From Nocardia sp. CC227C (lineage in GTDB: Bacteria; Actinomycetota; Actinomycetes; Mycobacteriales; Mycobacteriaceae), in NCBI RefSeq assembly GCF_030767025.1, contig NZ_JASITE010000003.1:515734-579733 (forward strand): DNA of 64,000 nt, given 5' to 3'. Positions 25,173 through 33,009 of the stretch are shown in pieces. The notes beneath the pieces are model-generated. The model saw nothing but the letters and a program-made list of their open reading frames with translations, was not told the DNA's origin and made no database searches. Made by a program: the position numbers and the translations under genes. Every line of letters begins with the position of its first letter. Within the stretch, counting starts at the first letter, position 1.

Positions 25173-26222
25173 TCAGCCGCCGGGTTTGGGTGGGCCGATC
25201 ATTTCGACCGGACTCGCGGGGGTGCCGCCCTCGTGATGGCCGCGGTCCATCATGAGCACGCCCGCGATGGTGCCGCCCAGGGTGGCGGTGACCGCGACGG
25301 CCGCGAGCAGTTTGCGCCGGGAGACCGGCTCCTCGGTACCGCGCATAGCGGCGGCCATCGGGGCGAACCGGACACTGCGCACCCGGCGCGCGGAGGGGCG
25401 TTCGGCGGCGAGCAGCACCGCGCCGCGGGCGGAGACGAATTCCGGCTCCGGATCGTAGATGAGCGGTATGTCCAGCTGTTGCTGGAGTTCGTCGCGAATG
25501 CTCAGCGTCCGGGTGCAGCCGCCGAGCAGCGCCACTGCGGTGGGGTGCACCCCGGTCTCGGCGATCATCTGCCGGACGAACGACGCCGAATGGTGGATCC
25601 CGGCCTCCACCAGGTCGGCGAAATCGCTGCGGGTGATCACCGCCCGATGCCCGGAGATGGGATCGCACACCGTCACCACCCGCTCGGTGTCCAGCGCCTC
25701 CTTGTAGCGGCGGCTGGACGGCAGATCCACCCCCACCCCGTTGCGGGCAAGCAGCCAGCGCAGCAGCGCGTCGTGCCCGTCACCGCCGAGTACCGTGCTG
25801 CGCTTGCTCGCCAGGATGGCGTCGGCGCGGCAGTCGATCTGGGTCACCGTCAGCCCGGACGCGCCCAGGTCGTAGAGCAGCACCGACCCTTCGGCGGGTA
25901 GTCGGCCGGTGAAACGCAGATAGCGCAGCTGGGCGACCGGTTCGTCGATCACGGTCAGGCGATTGCGCCCGGCCGTGGCGCGCACCGCCTCCGCCGCCGT
26001 GGAGCTGCGGCAGGTGGCGGCGATGCCGGTGATGAACTCGTCGCGGCGCACGGCCGACTGGCGCATGAGGCGAATCGCCTCGAAAACCGACTCCTCCAGC
26101 GCGCCGCCGACCCGGCGCGGCACGTGCACCCGGTCGATCGGGGGCAGATGCGGCTGGTCGGAATGGGTCAGCATCGCCCGTGCGCCCGAAGCGCCCGCCG
26201 ATACCCCGAGGACCAGCACCAT
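25173..26222 (-). CDS. Hsp70/actin-fold ATPase-like protein with C-terminal membrane anchor
   Basis: 349 residues. An actin-like ATPase fold is suggested by phosphate-1 GVSAGASGARAM, phosphate-2 VLLYDLGASGLTVTQI, a GGDGHDALLRWLL segment and the adenosine motif ALLGGCTRTLSI. The substrate-binding domain of DnaK is absent. Instead a membrane helix (LLAAVAVTATLGGTIAGVL) and a short His/Gly/Pro-rich tail follow. Such Hsp70-like proteins are common in Nocardia and relatives without assigned function. It lies downstream of a marR gene on the same strand. Confidence 0.7.
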   Translation of the reverse strand: MVLVLGVSAGASGARAMLTHSDQPHLPPIDRVHVPRRVGGALEESVFEAIRLMRQSAVRRDEFITGIAATCRSSTAAEAVRATAGRNRLTVIDEPVAQLRYLRFTGRLPAEGSVLLYDLGASGLTVTQIDCRADAILASKRSTVLGGDGHDALLRWLLARNGVGVDLPSSRRYKEALDTERVVTVCDPISGHRAVITRSDFADLVEAGIHHSASFVRQMIAETGVHPTAVALLGGCTRTLSIRDELQQQLDIPLIYDPEPEFVSARGAVLLAAERPSARRVRSVRFAPMAAAMRGTEEPVSRRKLLAAVAVTATLGGTIAGVLMMDRGHHEGGTPASPVEMIGPPKPGG

Positions 26223-26297
26223 GGCTCAATGGTGAACCTTTTGCGGCCCGATGCCAAGACAATGCGGCAGGAAAGTGGCTATCAGGATGCTGGAAGG

Positions 26298-26840
26298 TTA
26301 CCGGCTGGCCCATCTCGTCGGCGTGTCGCCCGCGTCGAAGTCCCCGGCGGCGCGTCGGAATTCTGCCAGCAAATCCAGCAGCTGCCGCAAACGTTCCGGC
26401 GACAGTCCCGGTCGGGAAAACACCTCCCGGTTCAGCGCGGCGGTCGCCTCGGCCACCAGTTGCCTTCCGGCATCGGTGATCTCGATCAGGGTCGCCCGCC
26501 GGTCGCTGGGATGTGGCACCCGTTTCACCAGGTGGGCCGCCTCCAGCCGGTCGACGGTATTGGTCACCGACGTCGGATGCACCTGGAGCCGGGCGCTGGC
26601 CACCGCCATGGGCAGCGCACCCGTCTTGCTGAAACTCAGCAGCATGAGCAGTTCGTAACGGGAAAAGGTCAGGCCAGAGGGCTTCAGAGCCTCGTCCACC
26701 CTGGCCATGACGATCTGCTGCGCCCGCACCAGCGACGTCACCGCCGCCATGCCGTCCGCGACGTCACCCCATCCGTGCTCGGCCCACTGGCGATGCGCCT
26801 CCTCGATGGGGTCGAGCGGCAGGGGACGTGGCCGAGACAT
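26298..26840 (-). CDS. MarR-family transcriptional regulator
   Basis: 180 residues. The winged helix-turn-helix is seen in LTFSRYELLMLLSFSKTGAL, MAVASARLQVHPTSVTNTVD and RLEAAHLVKRVPHPSDRRA (wing with the DRR signature). A longer N-terminal helix region precedes it. It is divergent from the iron-transport operon and upstream of the Hsp70-like gene, so it could regulate either. The ligand is unknown. Confidence 0.87.
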   Translation of the reverse strand: MSRPRPLPLDPIEEAHRQWAEHGWGDVADGMAAVTSLVRAQQIVMARVDEALKPSGLTFSRYELLMLLSFSKTGALPMAVASARLQVHPTSVTNTVDRLEAAHLVKRVPHPSDRRATLIEITDAGRQLVAEATAALNREVFSRPGLSPERLRQLLDLLAEFRRAAGDFDAGDTPTRWASR

Positions 26841-26881
26841 GCACCGATCATCGCACGGGCGTCGGTTGTCAGCTCGATTCC

Positions 26882-26907
26882 GGCCCCCGCGGACAACCGC
26901 GGGGGCC
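26882..26907. other. Perfect 11-bp hairpin in the MarR-iron transporter intergenic region
   Basis: GGCCCCCGCGG and CCGCGGGGGCC pair perfectly around ACAA. It lies between divergent starts, where a terminator is not expected. It may stop upstream read-through, or fold in a leader RNA of the marR gene. Confidence 0.5.
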
Positions 26908-26971
26908 GCGACGCTGTCCGGACTCGCCGCGTAGTCGGGGGTGCCTGTTGCCGCGCGCCGTGAGAGGCTAG

Positions 26972-26990
26972 GTTGGTTAGCCAAACCTCA
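26972..26990. promoter_or_regulatory. IdeR/DtxR-like iron box
   Basis: The 19-mer ending GGTTAGCCAAACCTCA matches the known iron box TTAGGTTAGGCTAACCTAA at 14 positions and is itself a near palindrome. It lies 24 bases before the start of the ferric-iron binding protein gene, the right place for iron-dependent repression. Confidence 0.65.
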
Positions 26991-27014
26991 GGTCAGAGGT
27001 GTGAAAGGACAGTC

Positions 27015-28034
27015 ATGACGGCAGGCCGATGGAAACTGTTATCCGCTGCTCTCGCGGCACTCGCGCTCGTCGCGGCCTCGGGCTGCTCGAACTCGTCCGA
27101 GGACGACAACGAGATTCTGGTCTACAACGCCCAGCACGAAGCGCTCACCAAGGAGTGGGCCGAGGCGTTCACCGCGGAGACCGGCATCAAGGTGACCCTG
27201 CGCCAGGGCGGTGACACCGATCTGGGCAATCAGCTCGTCGCCGAGGGCGCCGCCTCACCCGCGGACGTCTTCCTCACCGAGAACTCCCCGGCCATGGCCC
27301 TGGTCGAGAACGCCGGACTCTTCGCCGATCTCGACGCCGAGACCCTCGACGCCGTACCCGCGCCCTACCGGCCCTCCACCGGCAAGTGGACCGGAGTCGC
27401 CGCCCGCGCCACGGTCTTCGTCTACGACACCGGCAAGCTGTCCGCCGACCAGCTGCCCGCCTCCCTGCTGGATCTCCAGCAGCCGCAGTGGAAGGGCCGC
27501 TGGAGCGCGGGCGTATCCGGCGCGGACTTCCAGGCCATCGTGGCCGGCCTGCTGGAACTGAAGGGCGAGGACGCCACGCGCGCCTGGCTGCGGGGGATGA
27601 AGGAGAACGCGATTCCGTCGCAGAACAATGTGGTCACCATGAAGGGCGTCAATGCCGGGCAGTTCGACGGCGGCGTCATCTATCACTACTACTGGTACCG
27701 CGACCAGGCCAAGACCAAGGAGAACAGCGGCAATACCGCGCTGCACTACTTCAAGAACCAGGATCCGGGCGCGTTCGTCTCCATTTCCGGTGGCGGCGTG
27801 CTGAAGTCGAGCGACAAGCAGGAGCAGGCGCAGCGCTTCGTCCGGTTCATCGTCTCCCGTGCCGGACAGGAGGTGCTGCGCGACGGCGCTTCCCTGAACT
27901 ACCCGGTCGCCAGCGAGGTGGCCGCCAATCCCGCACTGCCGCCACTGGATTCGCTCCAGGCCCCGGCGATCGATCCGAGCCGGCTGAACGCGAAGAAGGT
28001 CACCGAGCTGATGACCGAGGCCGGTCTGCTCTAG
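27015..28034 (+). CDS. Ferric-iron ABC transporter, substrate-binding lipoprotein
   Basis: 339 residues. A signal peptide ends in a lipobox (VAASGC), so the protein is a membrane-anchored binding protein. The type II periplasmic-binding fold resembles FbpA/FutA: ILVYNAQHEALTKEW at the start, PADVFLTENSPAMALVE, and a tyrosine cluster in GVIYHYYWYRDQ, which supplies the Fe3+ ligands in that family. The first gene of a three-gene operon, preceded by an iron box; start ATG 27015 after AAAGGA. Confidence 0.88.
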   Translation: MTAGRWKLLSAALAALALVAASGCSNSSEDDNEILVYNAQHEALTKEWAEAFTAETGIKVTLRQGGDTDLGNQLVAEGAASPADVFLTENSPAMALVENAGLFADLDAETLDAVPAPYRPSTGKWTGVAARATVFVYDTGKLSADQLPASLLDLQQPQWKGRWSAGVSGADFQAIVAGLLELKGEDATRAWLRGMKENAIPSQNNVVTMKGVNAGQFDGGVIYHYYWYRDQAKTKENSGNTALHYFKNQDPGAFVSISGGGVLKSSDKQEQAQRFVRFIVSRAGQEVLRDGASLNYPVASEVAANPALPPLDSLQAPAIDPSRLNAKKVTELMTEAGLL

Positions 28035-28036
28035 AC

Positions 28037-29596
28037 ATGGCCGTCCGGATCGCGGTAGCCAACCGGCCGGGGCGCGGCTCCCGTCCCGGCCCGTTCGTCA
28101 CGGGCGTCGCGCTGCTGCTGGTGGCGGCGACCTTCGTGCCGCTCGGCTACATCGTCTACACCCTGTTCGACACCGGACTGCACGAGACGGCCCGGCTCAT
28201 CTTCCGGGACCGGGTCGGCGAACTGCTGCGCAACACGGTGAGCCTGGTGCTGCTCACCGTGCCGATCTGCGTGGTGCTGGGTGTCGGCCTGGCCTGGATC
28301 CTGGAGCGCACCGACGTCCCGGGGGCCGCCTGGTGGGGGCCGGTGTTCGCCGCGCCGCTGGCGGTGCCGGCCTTCGTGAACAGCTACGGCTGGGTGAGCG
28401 TGTTCCCGGGGCTGCACGGGCTCGGGGCGGGCGTGCTGATCGCCACCCTGTCGTACTTCCCGCTGGTGTACCTCCCGGCCGCCGCGACATTGCGGCGACT
28501 CGATCCGGCCGTGGAGGAGTCGGCGCGGGCGCTCGGTTCCGGGCCGGTGGCGGTCTTCGTCCGCATCGTGCTGCCGCAGTTGCGCCTGGCGGTTCTGGGC
28601 GGCGGCCTGCTCATCGCCTTGCATCTGCTCGCCGAGTACGGCGCGTTCGCCATGGTGCGGTTCGCCACCTTCACCACGGCCATCTTCGAGCAGTACCAGT
28701 CCAGTTTCGCCGGGCCCGCCGCGAGCGGCCTGGCCAGCGTGCTGGTGGTGTGCTGTCTGGTGCTGCTGGCGGGTGAGGCGACGGCCCGGGGGCAGGCTCG
28801 CTACGCCCGCATCGGCAGCGGTGCGCCGCGGGCCGCGCGGCGGGTCCGGTTGGGCGGCACCGCGATTCCGGTGCTCGCGGTACTGGCCGCGGCCGCGGTC
28901 GCCGCGCTCGGGGTGCCGCTGTGGACCATCACGCGCTGGCTCGGCAAGGGCGGTGCGGCCGTGTGGGATTGGGCCGGTATCGGCGAATCCTTGGGGCAGA
29001 CGCTCGGTTTGGCGGTCGCCGCCGCCGTGATCACCACGCTGTGCGCCTTCCCGGTGGCCTGGATCGCGGTGCGCTCGGACACCGTGTTCGCGCGGCTGAT
29101 CGAGGGGGCCAACTACATCACCGGTTCACTGCCGGGCATCGTCATCGCCCTGGCCATGGTGACCGTGACCATTCGCTGGCTGCCCGGCGTCTACCAGACC
29201 ACCGCCATGGTGCTGGCCGCCTACACCCTGATGTTCCTGCCGCGCGCCCTGGTGAGCGTGCGCGCCGGACTCGCCCAGGTGCCGGTGGGGCTGGAGGAGG
29301 TCTCGCGGGCACTGGGCAAGTCCGCTCCCGCCACCTTCCTCCGCGTCACCCTGCGGCTCACCGCCCCCGCCGCCGCCACCTCGGCGGCTCTGGTGTTCGT
29401 GGCCGTCGCCACCGAGTTGACCGCCACCCTGCTGCTGGCCCCCATCGGCACCCGGACGCTGGCCATGCGGTTCTGGTCGCTGTCGAGCGAGCTCGACTAC
29501 GCGGCCGCCGCGCCGTACGCGCTGATCATGATCCTGGTGTCGGTGCCGGTCACCTATCTGCTGTTCACCCAATCAAGGAAGGCGGCCGGTGTATGA
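28037..29596 (+). CDS. Ferric-iron ABC transporter, duplicated permease
   Basis: 519 residues with about twelve membrane helices in two homologous halves. Each half carries the cytoplasmic EAA-type loop that docks to the ATPase: EESARALGSGPVAVFVRIVLP and EEVSRALGKSAPATFLRVTL. This FbpB-type fusion of two permease domains is typical for iron(III) systems. It begins two bases after the binding-protein stop and overlaps the ATPase gene by four bases. Confidence 0.92.
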   Translation: MAVRIAVANRPGRGSRPGPFVTGVALLLVAATFVPLGYIVYTLFDTGLHETARLIFRDRVGELLRNTVSLVLLTVPICVVLGVGLAWILERTDVPGAAWWGPVFAAPLAVPAFVNSYGWVSVFPGLHGLGAGVLIATLSYFPLVYLPAAATLRRLDPAVEESARALGSGPVAVFVRIVLPQLRLAVLGGGLLIALHLLAEYGAFAMVRFATFTTAIFEQYQSSFAGPAASGLASVLVVCCLVLLAGEATARGQARYARIGSGAPRAARRVRLGGTAIPVLAVLAAAAVAALGVPLWTITRWLGKGGAAVWDWAGIGESLGQTLGLAVAAAVITTLCAFPVAWIAVRSDTVFARLIEGANYITGSLPGIVIALAMVTVTIRWLPGVYQTTAMVLAAYTLMFLPRALVSVRAGLAQVPVGLEEVSRALGKSAPATFLRVTLRLTAPAAATSAALVFVAVATELTATLLLAPIGTRTLAMRFWSLSSELDYAAAAPYALIMILVSVPVTYLLFTQSRKAAGV

Positions 29597-30681
29597 GTCG
29601 TCTTGTCGTATCCCAGGTCTCGAAGACCTTCGGCCACACCCGGGTGCTCGACGCCATCACCCTCGACGTCGCGGACGGCAGCGCCACCGCGGTGGTGGGC
29701 GCTTCCGGCTGCGGGAAGACGACTCTGCTGCGGGTGATCGCCGGATTCGAGTCACCCGATGCGGGCACCGTCTCGGTCGGATCGGAAACCGTTGTGCGCG
29801 ATGGCTTCTCGATTCCGCCCCAGCGTCGCAATATCGGCTATGTGGCCCAGGACGGCGCGCTGTTCCCGCATCTGACGGTCGGCCAGAACATCGCCTACGG
29901 GCTCAACGGCGGGCTGTCCGGCCGTCGCCGCCGCCGCGACCGGGTCGTCGAACTCCTCGACATGGTGTCGCTGGGCTCCGCCTATGCCGACCGCCGCCCG
30001 CACGAGCTCTCCGGCGGTCAGCAGCAGCGGGTGGCGCTGGCGCGGGCACTGGCCCGCAAACCCGCCGTCATGCTGCTCGACGAACCGTTCAGTGCCCTTG
30101 ACACCGGACTGCGTGCCACCACCCGGCAGGCGGTCGCCGACACCCTGCGGGCCGCGGGCATGACCAGCATTCTGGTCACCCACGACCAGGAGGAAGCGCT
30201 GTCGTTCGCCGATCAGGTGGCGGTCATGCGCGCCGGACGGTTCACCCAGGTGGGCTCGCCGGAACAGGTGTACGCCGCGCCCGCCGACCTGTTCACCGCG
30301 CGCTTCCTCGGCGACTGCGTGCTGCTCGACGGCACGGTCGAATCCGGTGTCGCCCGGTGCGCCCTCGGCCGCGTACCCGTGCGCTCGGACGCGCCCAGCG
30401 GTGCGGTCATCGTGATGACACGGCCGGAACAGCTGGTGGCGCAGGTGGTGGCGGACGGTGAAGCGGGCACCGGGACGGTGCGCGCGGTGGAATTCCGCGG
30501 CGCGGACGTCATGCTCACCATCGCCCTGGACGGTGCGGCCGCGCCCATCCGGGTGCGCCGGATCAGTGTCGGCGCTCCGGTGGTGGGGGAGCGGGTGCGG
30601 CTCGAAGTGCTCGGCACGGCAGTCGCTTTCGACGCCGAACCGGATGCCGCCACCGCGACGATGCCAGCTACCGCCGCGTAA
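29593..30681 (+). CDS. Ferric-iron ABC transporter, ATP-binding subunit
   Basis: 362 residues. Walker A is GASGCGKTTLL, the Q-loop VAQDGALFPHLTV, the signature LSGGQQQR, Walker B VMLLDEPFSALD and the switch His in LVTHDQEEAL. A C-terminal TOBE-like regulatory domain follows (VIVMTRPEQL, VRAVEFRGADVMLTI), as in FbpC. It energises uptake of Fe3+ by the upstream permease and lipoprotein. Confidence 0.93.
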   Translation: MSRLVVSQVSKTFGHTRVLDAITLDVADGSATAVVGASGCGKTTLLRVIAGFESPDAGTVSVGSETVVRDGFSIPPQRRNIGYVAQDGALFPHLTVGQNIAYGLNGGLSGRRRRRDRVVELLDMVSLGSAYADRRPHELSGGQQQRVALARALARKPAVMLLDEPFSALDTGLRATTRQAVADTLRAAGMTSILVTHDQEEALSFADQVAVMRAGRFTQVGSPEQVYAAPADLFTARFLGDCVLLDGTVESGVARCALGRVPVRSDAPSGAVIVMTRPEQLVAQVVADGEAGTGTVRAVEFRGADVMLTIALDGAAAPIRVRRISVGAPVVGERVRLEVLGTAVAFDAEPDAATATMPATAA

Positions 30682-30790
30682 TCCGAGCGGCCGCGGCGAA
30701 ATTTGTGACCGGTGCCGCCGCGCCCCCTATATTGACGCGAGAACAGCGGGACCCGCCGATGCGGTCCCGCGCTCGCACGAGGGAGATCCA

Positions 30791-31144
30791 TTGCGCACCA
30801 CGCTGATCGTCACCGCCGCGGCCGCGCTGGCCATGGTTCCGGTATCGGCCGCCGCCGAAGGCCCCGGCGACAACCCGCTGCGGGTGAGCGCCGTGCACGC
30901 CGCCGATCGGTTCCCGGTCGAGGGCGTCACCGCGGATGTGAGCGACTGCCTGGGCGGTCCGGTGCTCGCGACCGTCACCACCGGTGCGGACGGCGCCGCG
31001 AGCTTCGGTGTCGCTCCCGGCTGCTACCGGGTGCAGCTCACCTCGACGCCCGCCGGGTGCACGCTCGACGGTGAGCCCGCCGTGCAGCTCGCGGTGATCC
31101 CGGGCATGGTGCAGACCGCGGACTACCGCTTCCGCTGCGCCTGA
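30791..31144 (+). CDS. Small secreted protein with transthyretin-like/prealbumin fold features
   Basis: 117 residues from TTG 30791, preceded by AGGGAGA. A Sec signal peptide (TLIVTAAAALAMVPVSAAAE) is followed by about 95 residues with three or four cysteines. The pattern VEGVTADVSDCLGGPVLATV, then TGADGAASFGVAPGCYRVQL, is like a carboxypeptidase-regulatory or SpaA/prealbumin beta-sandwich, where G.V...G...F.V.PG.Y is conserved. The function is unknown. It may simply be a surface or extracellular protein in a stand-alone unit. Confidence 0.65.
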   Translation: MRTTLIVTAAAALAMVPVSAAAEGPGDNPLRVSAVHAADRFPVEGVTADVSDCLGGPVLATVTTGADGAASFGVAPGCYRVQLTSTPAGCTLDGEPAVQLAVIPGMVQTADYRFRCA

Positions 31145-31162
31145 TCGCGTGAACGCGGGTTC

Positions 31163-31180
31163 GGCCGGAACGCTCCGGCC
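31163..31180 (+). terminator. Short hairpin after the secreted-protein gene
   Basis: GGCCGGA and TCCGGCC form a 7-bp stem with an ACGC loop, 18 bases after the stop codon. Confidence 0.45.
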
Positions 31181-31284
31181 GGATTCGGGTCCGAGCGCTC
31201 GGCTGTGCCCGTCTGCCCCCGGGCACAGTCCGCGCGTGGGATGTCGCCCACGTCGCGGTGTCCTTCGTGCGGACCGGCCGCGCG

Positions 31285-31398
31285 CTACTGGATGACCGCG
31301 CAGCCGCCCCCGGAGGACAGCGTGCACAGCATGGTGGAGATGGCGCGCAGCAGCGCCTCGAGCGGATTGCTGGGTACGGAAACCGGCGAAACCGTCAT
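31285..31398 (-). CDS. 37-residue peptide of unknown function, possible RiPP precursor
   Basis: An open frame on the minus strand begins with ATG 31398, with AGAAAGG about ten bases upstream, and ends at TAG 31285. The peptide has a Pro/Val/Ser N-terminus (MTVSPVSVPSNPLEALLR), a short amphipathic helix around LEALLRAISTML, and a C-terminus CTLSSGGGCAVIQ with two cysteines, Ser/Thr and a glycine run. This leader-plus-core layout resembles small peptide precursors (T-x-x-S-x-x-x-C occurs), but no modifying enzyme is in the window. A non-RiPP small protein is equally possible. Confidence 0.5.
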   Translation of the reverse strand: MTVSPVSVPSNPLEALLRAISTMLCTLSSGGGCAVIQ

Positions 31399-31420
31399 GG
31401 TGTCGGACCTTTCTGTCGTG

Positions 31421-31442
31421 GTGACAGGTCACGATTCGTGAC
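31421..31442. promoter_or_regulatory. Overlapping palindromes upstream of the small peptide gene
   Basis: GTGAC-AG-GTCAC (31421-31432) overlaps GTCACG-ATT-CGTGAC (31428-31442), which is perfect over 15 bases. They lie 23-44 bases before the peptide start and may be an operator for a dimeric regulator. The remainder of 31145-31644 shows no other gene. Confidence 0.5.
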
Positions 31443-31644
31443 CATGGGCTAGACCGCTCGGCACCACCGTCTTGTTACCAACGTGTGGTCGACGCGTGCG
31501 TGAATCGTGGCTGACCCCGCCGGTAAACTCGACGACGGGCAACATCACGGCAACGGGCCCGGTACACGGTTCCTGACAGCCCCGGCGACACCCGCTGTCC
31601 GTCGCGCGAGAGGCGTTCGCACCACCGATCGGGTAGGTGACGAG

Positions 31645-33009
31645 ATGGGCGTGAAGTTCGCGTTGGCACATCCGGTGGGCGCGGGCCCGATATCGGACCT
31701 GCGCCGCTACGAGTGGACCGTCGAGGTGTCGGCCGCCTTCGTGGGCGCGATGGTCGGCGGTCTGCTGCTGATGGCTCCGCTCGATTTCGCCTGGACCAGC
31801 TCGGGTCCGTCGCTCCAGGTCGATCTGCTCGTCATGAACGTGCCGCGCGCGGCCGCCGCCGGCGCGGTGCTCGCGGTGGTGACCGCCGCCCTGGCCGTCT
31901 CGCTGGGCGTGCGCGCCGCGTGGGTGGCGGCGCTCGGCAGTGCGACGGTGCTGCTGGTGGACCACCTCCGCGATCCAGCCGCGGGCGCGGCTGCCGCGCT
32001 GACCACGGTGAACTACGTAGACTCGCTGTTCGGCGGCATGCTGCTGGGCGCGCTCGCGGTGGCGGCGCTGCGCCGACCCGCCTCCGGATACGCCTTCCTG
32101 ACCGGCATCCTGTCGGCGGTCCTCATCGGCGATCTCACCGCGCTGCCCGCCGGTACCGCGTCGTCACTGGCCGAATGGGCCGCCATCGATACGCCGCCGG
32201 TCTGGCTCTTCGCCCTCGCCGTATTCGCGCTGGCGGCGGGAACCCTGTTGAACCGGCTCGAATCCCCCCTGGGCAGAACCGATTACGGTGATCTGCCGCT
32301 CGGCCCGATCGCCGCGGCGCTGCTGCTGGTCACCTCGCAGGTGGTCGCCGCGGAATGGCTTGCACGCCACTCGGATTCGTTCGCCGACACGGCGATGGCG
32401 GTTGCGGTCACCATGATCGTGGCCGTGTCGGCGGCCTTCCTGCTGCCCGCTCGCGACGGAGTACTGGTGCTGCTCGCGGTGGCCGCCGCCAATGTCGGGA
32501 GCGCGATCACCGCTGTGCCGCGCCCGGATTGGAGTATGCCCATCCCGCTGCTCGGCGTGGCCGCGGGACTGTGGGCGGGTCGCCGCTGGCCGCTGCCGTG
32601 GGCCGGGCTGTCGGCCACCGCGCCGCTCGCCGTCTTCGCGGCCCTGACCGCGGGGCGGACCGCGACCCCTGCGACGGTCATCCCGATCCTCGGCATCACC
32701 GCCCTCGCCCTGCTCGTCGGCTACTGCTTCGGCGCGGTCACGCCGAGCGCCGCGCCGAGCACGGTGCTGGCGGTGGCGGTGCTGGTGGTGCCGTGTCTGG
32801 TACTCGCCTTGCGCGGCAGCAGTTTCGGCCGGGTGGCCTATTCGCCGCGCTGGTTCCGCGACCCGGCCGACATCGCGGCGCCCGCCGCGGGCTGGACTGC
32901 CCTGGCCGTTGTCGGCTGCTGCGCGATCGGAATGTCGGCGGTGTACGCGCTGCGTCCGGCCGCTCAGCGGCCGAAGCGTCCGTCGACCCAGGCCAGCGCG
33001 GTGGGATAG
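31645..33009 (+). CDS. Polytopic membrane protein of unknown function
   Basis: 454 residues from ATG 31645 (the frame is open to 31507, where codons look non-coding). A short cytoplasmic N-terminus ending ISDLRRYEWTVEV is followed by about twelve hydrophobic helices, Ala/Leu/Val-rich, separated by short polar loops such as RLESPLGRTDYGDLP and SPRWFRDPADIA. No transporter signature is recognised. The last 46 bases overlap the convergent lipase gene on the other strand. Confidence 0.65.
   Translation: MGVKFALAHPVGAGPISDLRRYEWTVEVSAAFVGAMVGGLLLMAPLDFAWTSSGPSLQVDLLVMNVPRAAAAGAVLAVVTAALAVSLGVRAAWVAALGSATVLLVDHLRDPAAGAAAALTTVNYVDSLFGGMLLGALAVAALRRPASGYAFLTGILSAVLIGDLTALPAGTASSLAEWAAIDTPPVWLFALAVFALAAGTLLNRLESPLGRTDYGDLPLGPIAAALLLVTSQVVAAEWLARHSDSFADTAMAVAVTMIVAVSAAFLLPARDGVLVLLAVAAANVGSAITAVPRPDWSMPIPLLGVAAGLWAGRRWPLPWAGLSATAPLAVFAALTAGRTATPATVIPILGITALALLVGYCFGAVTPSAAPSTVLAVAVLVVPCLVLALRGSSFGRVAYSPRWFRDPADIAAPAAGWTALAVVGCCAIGMSAVYALRPAAQRPKRPSTQASAVG

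Noticed and set aside
31285..31398. Firm assignment of the 37-residue peptide as a lanthipeptide
   Set aside because: Only a loose T-x-x-S-x-x-x-C pattern fits and no cyclase, kinase or transporter gene is nearby.
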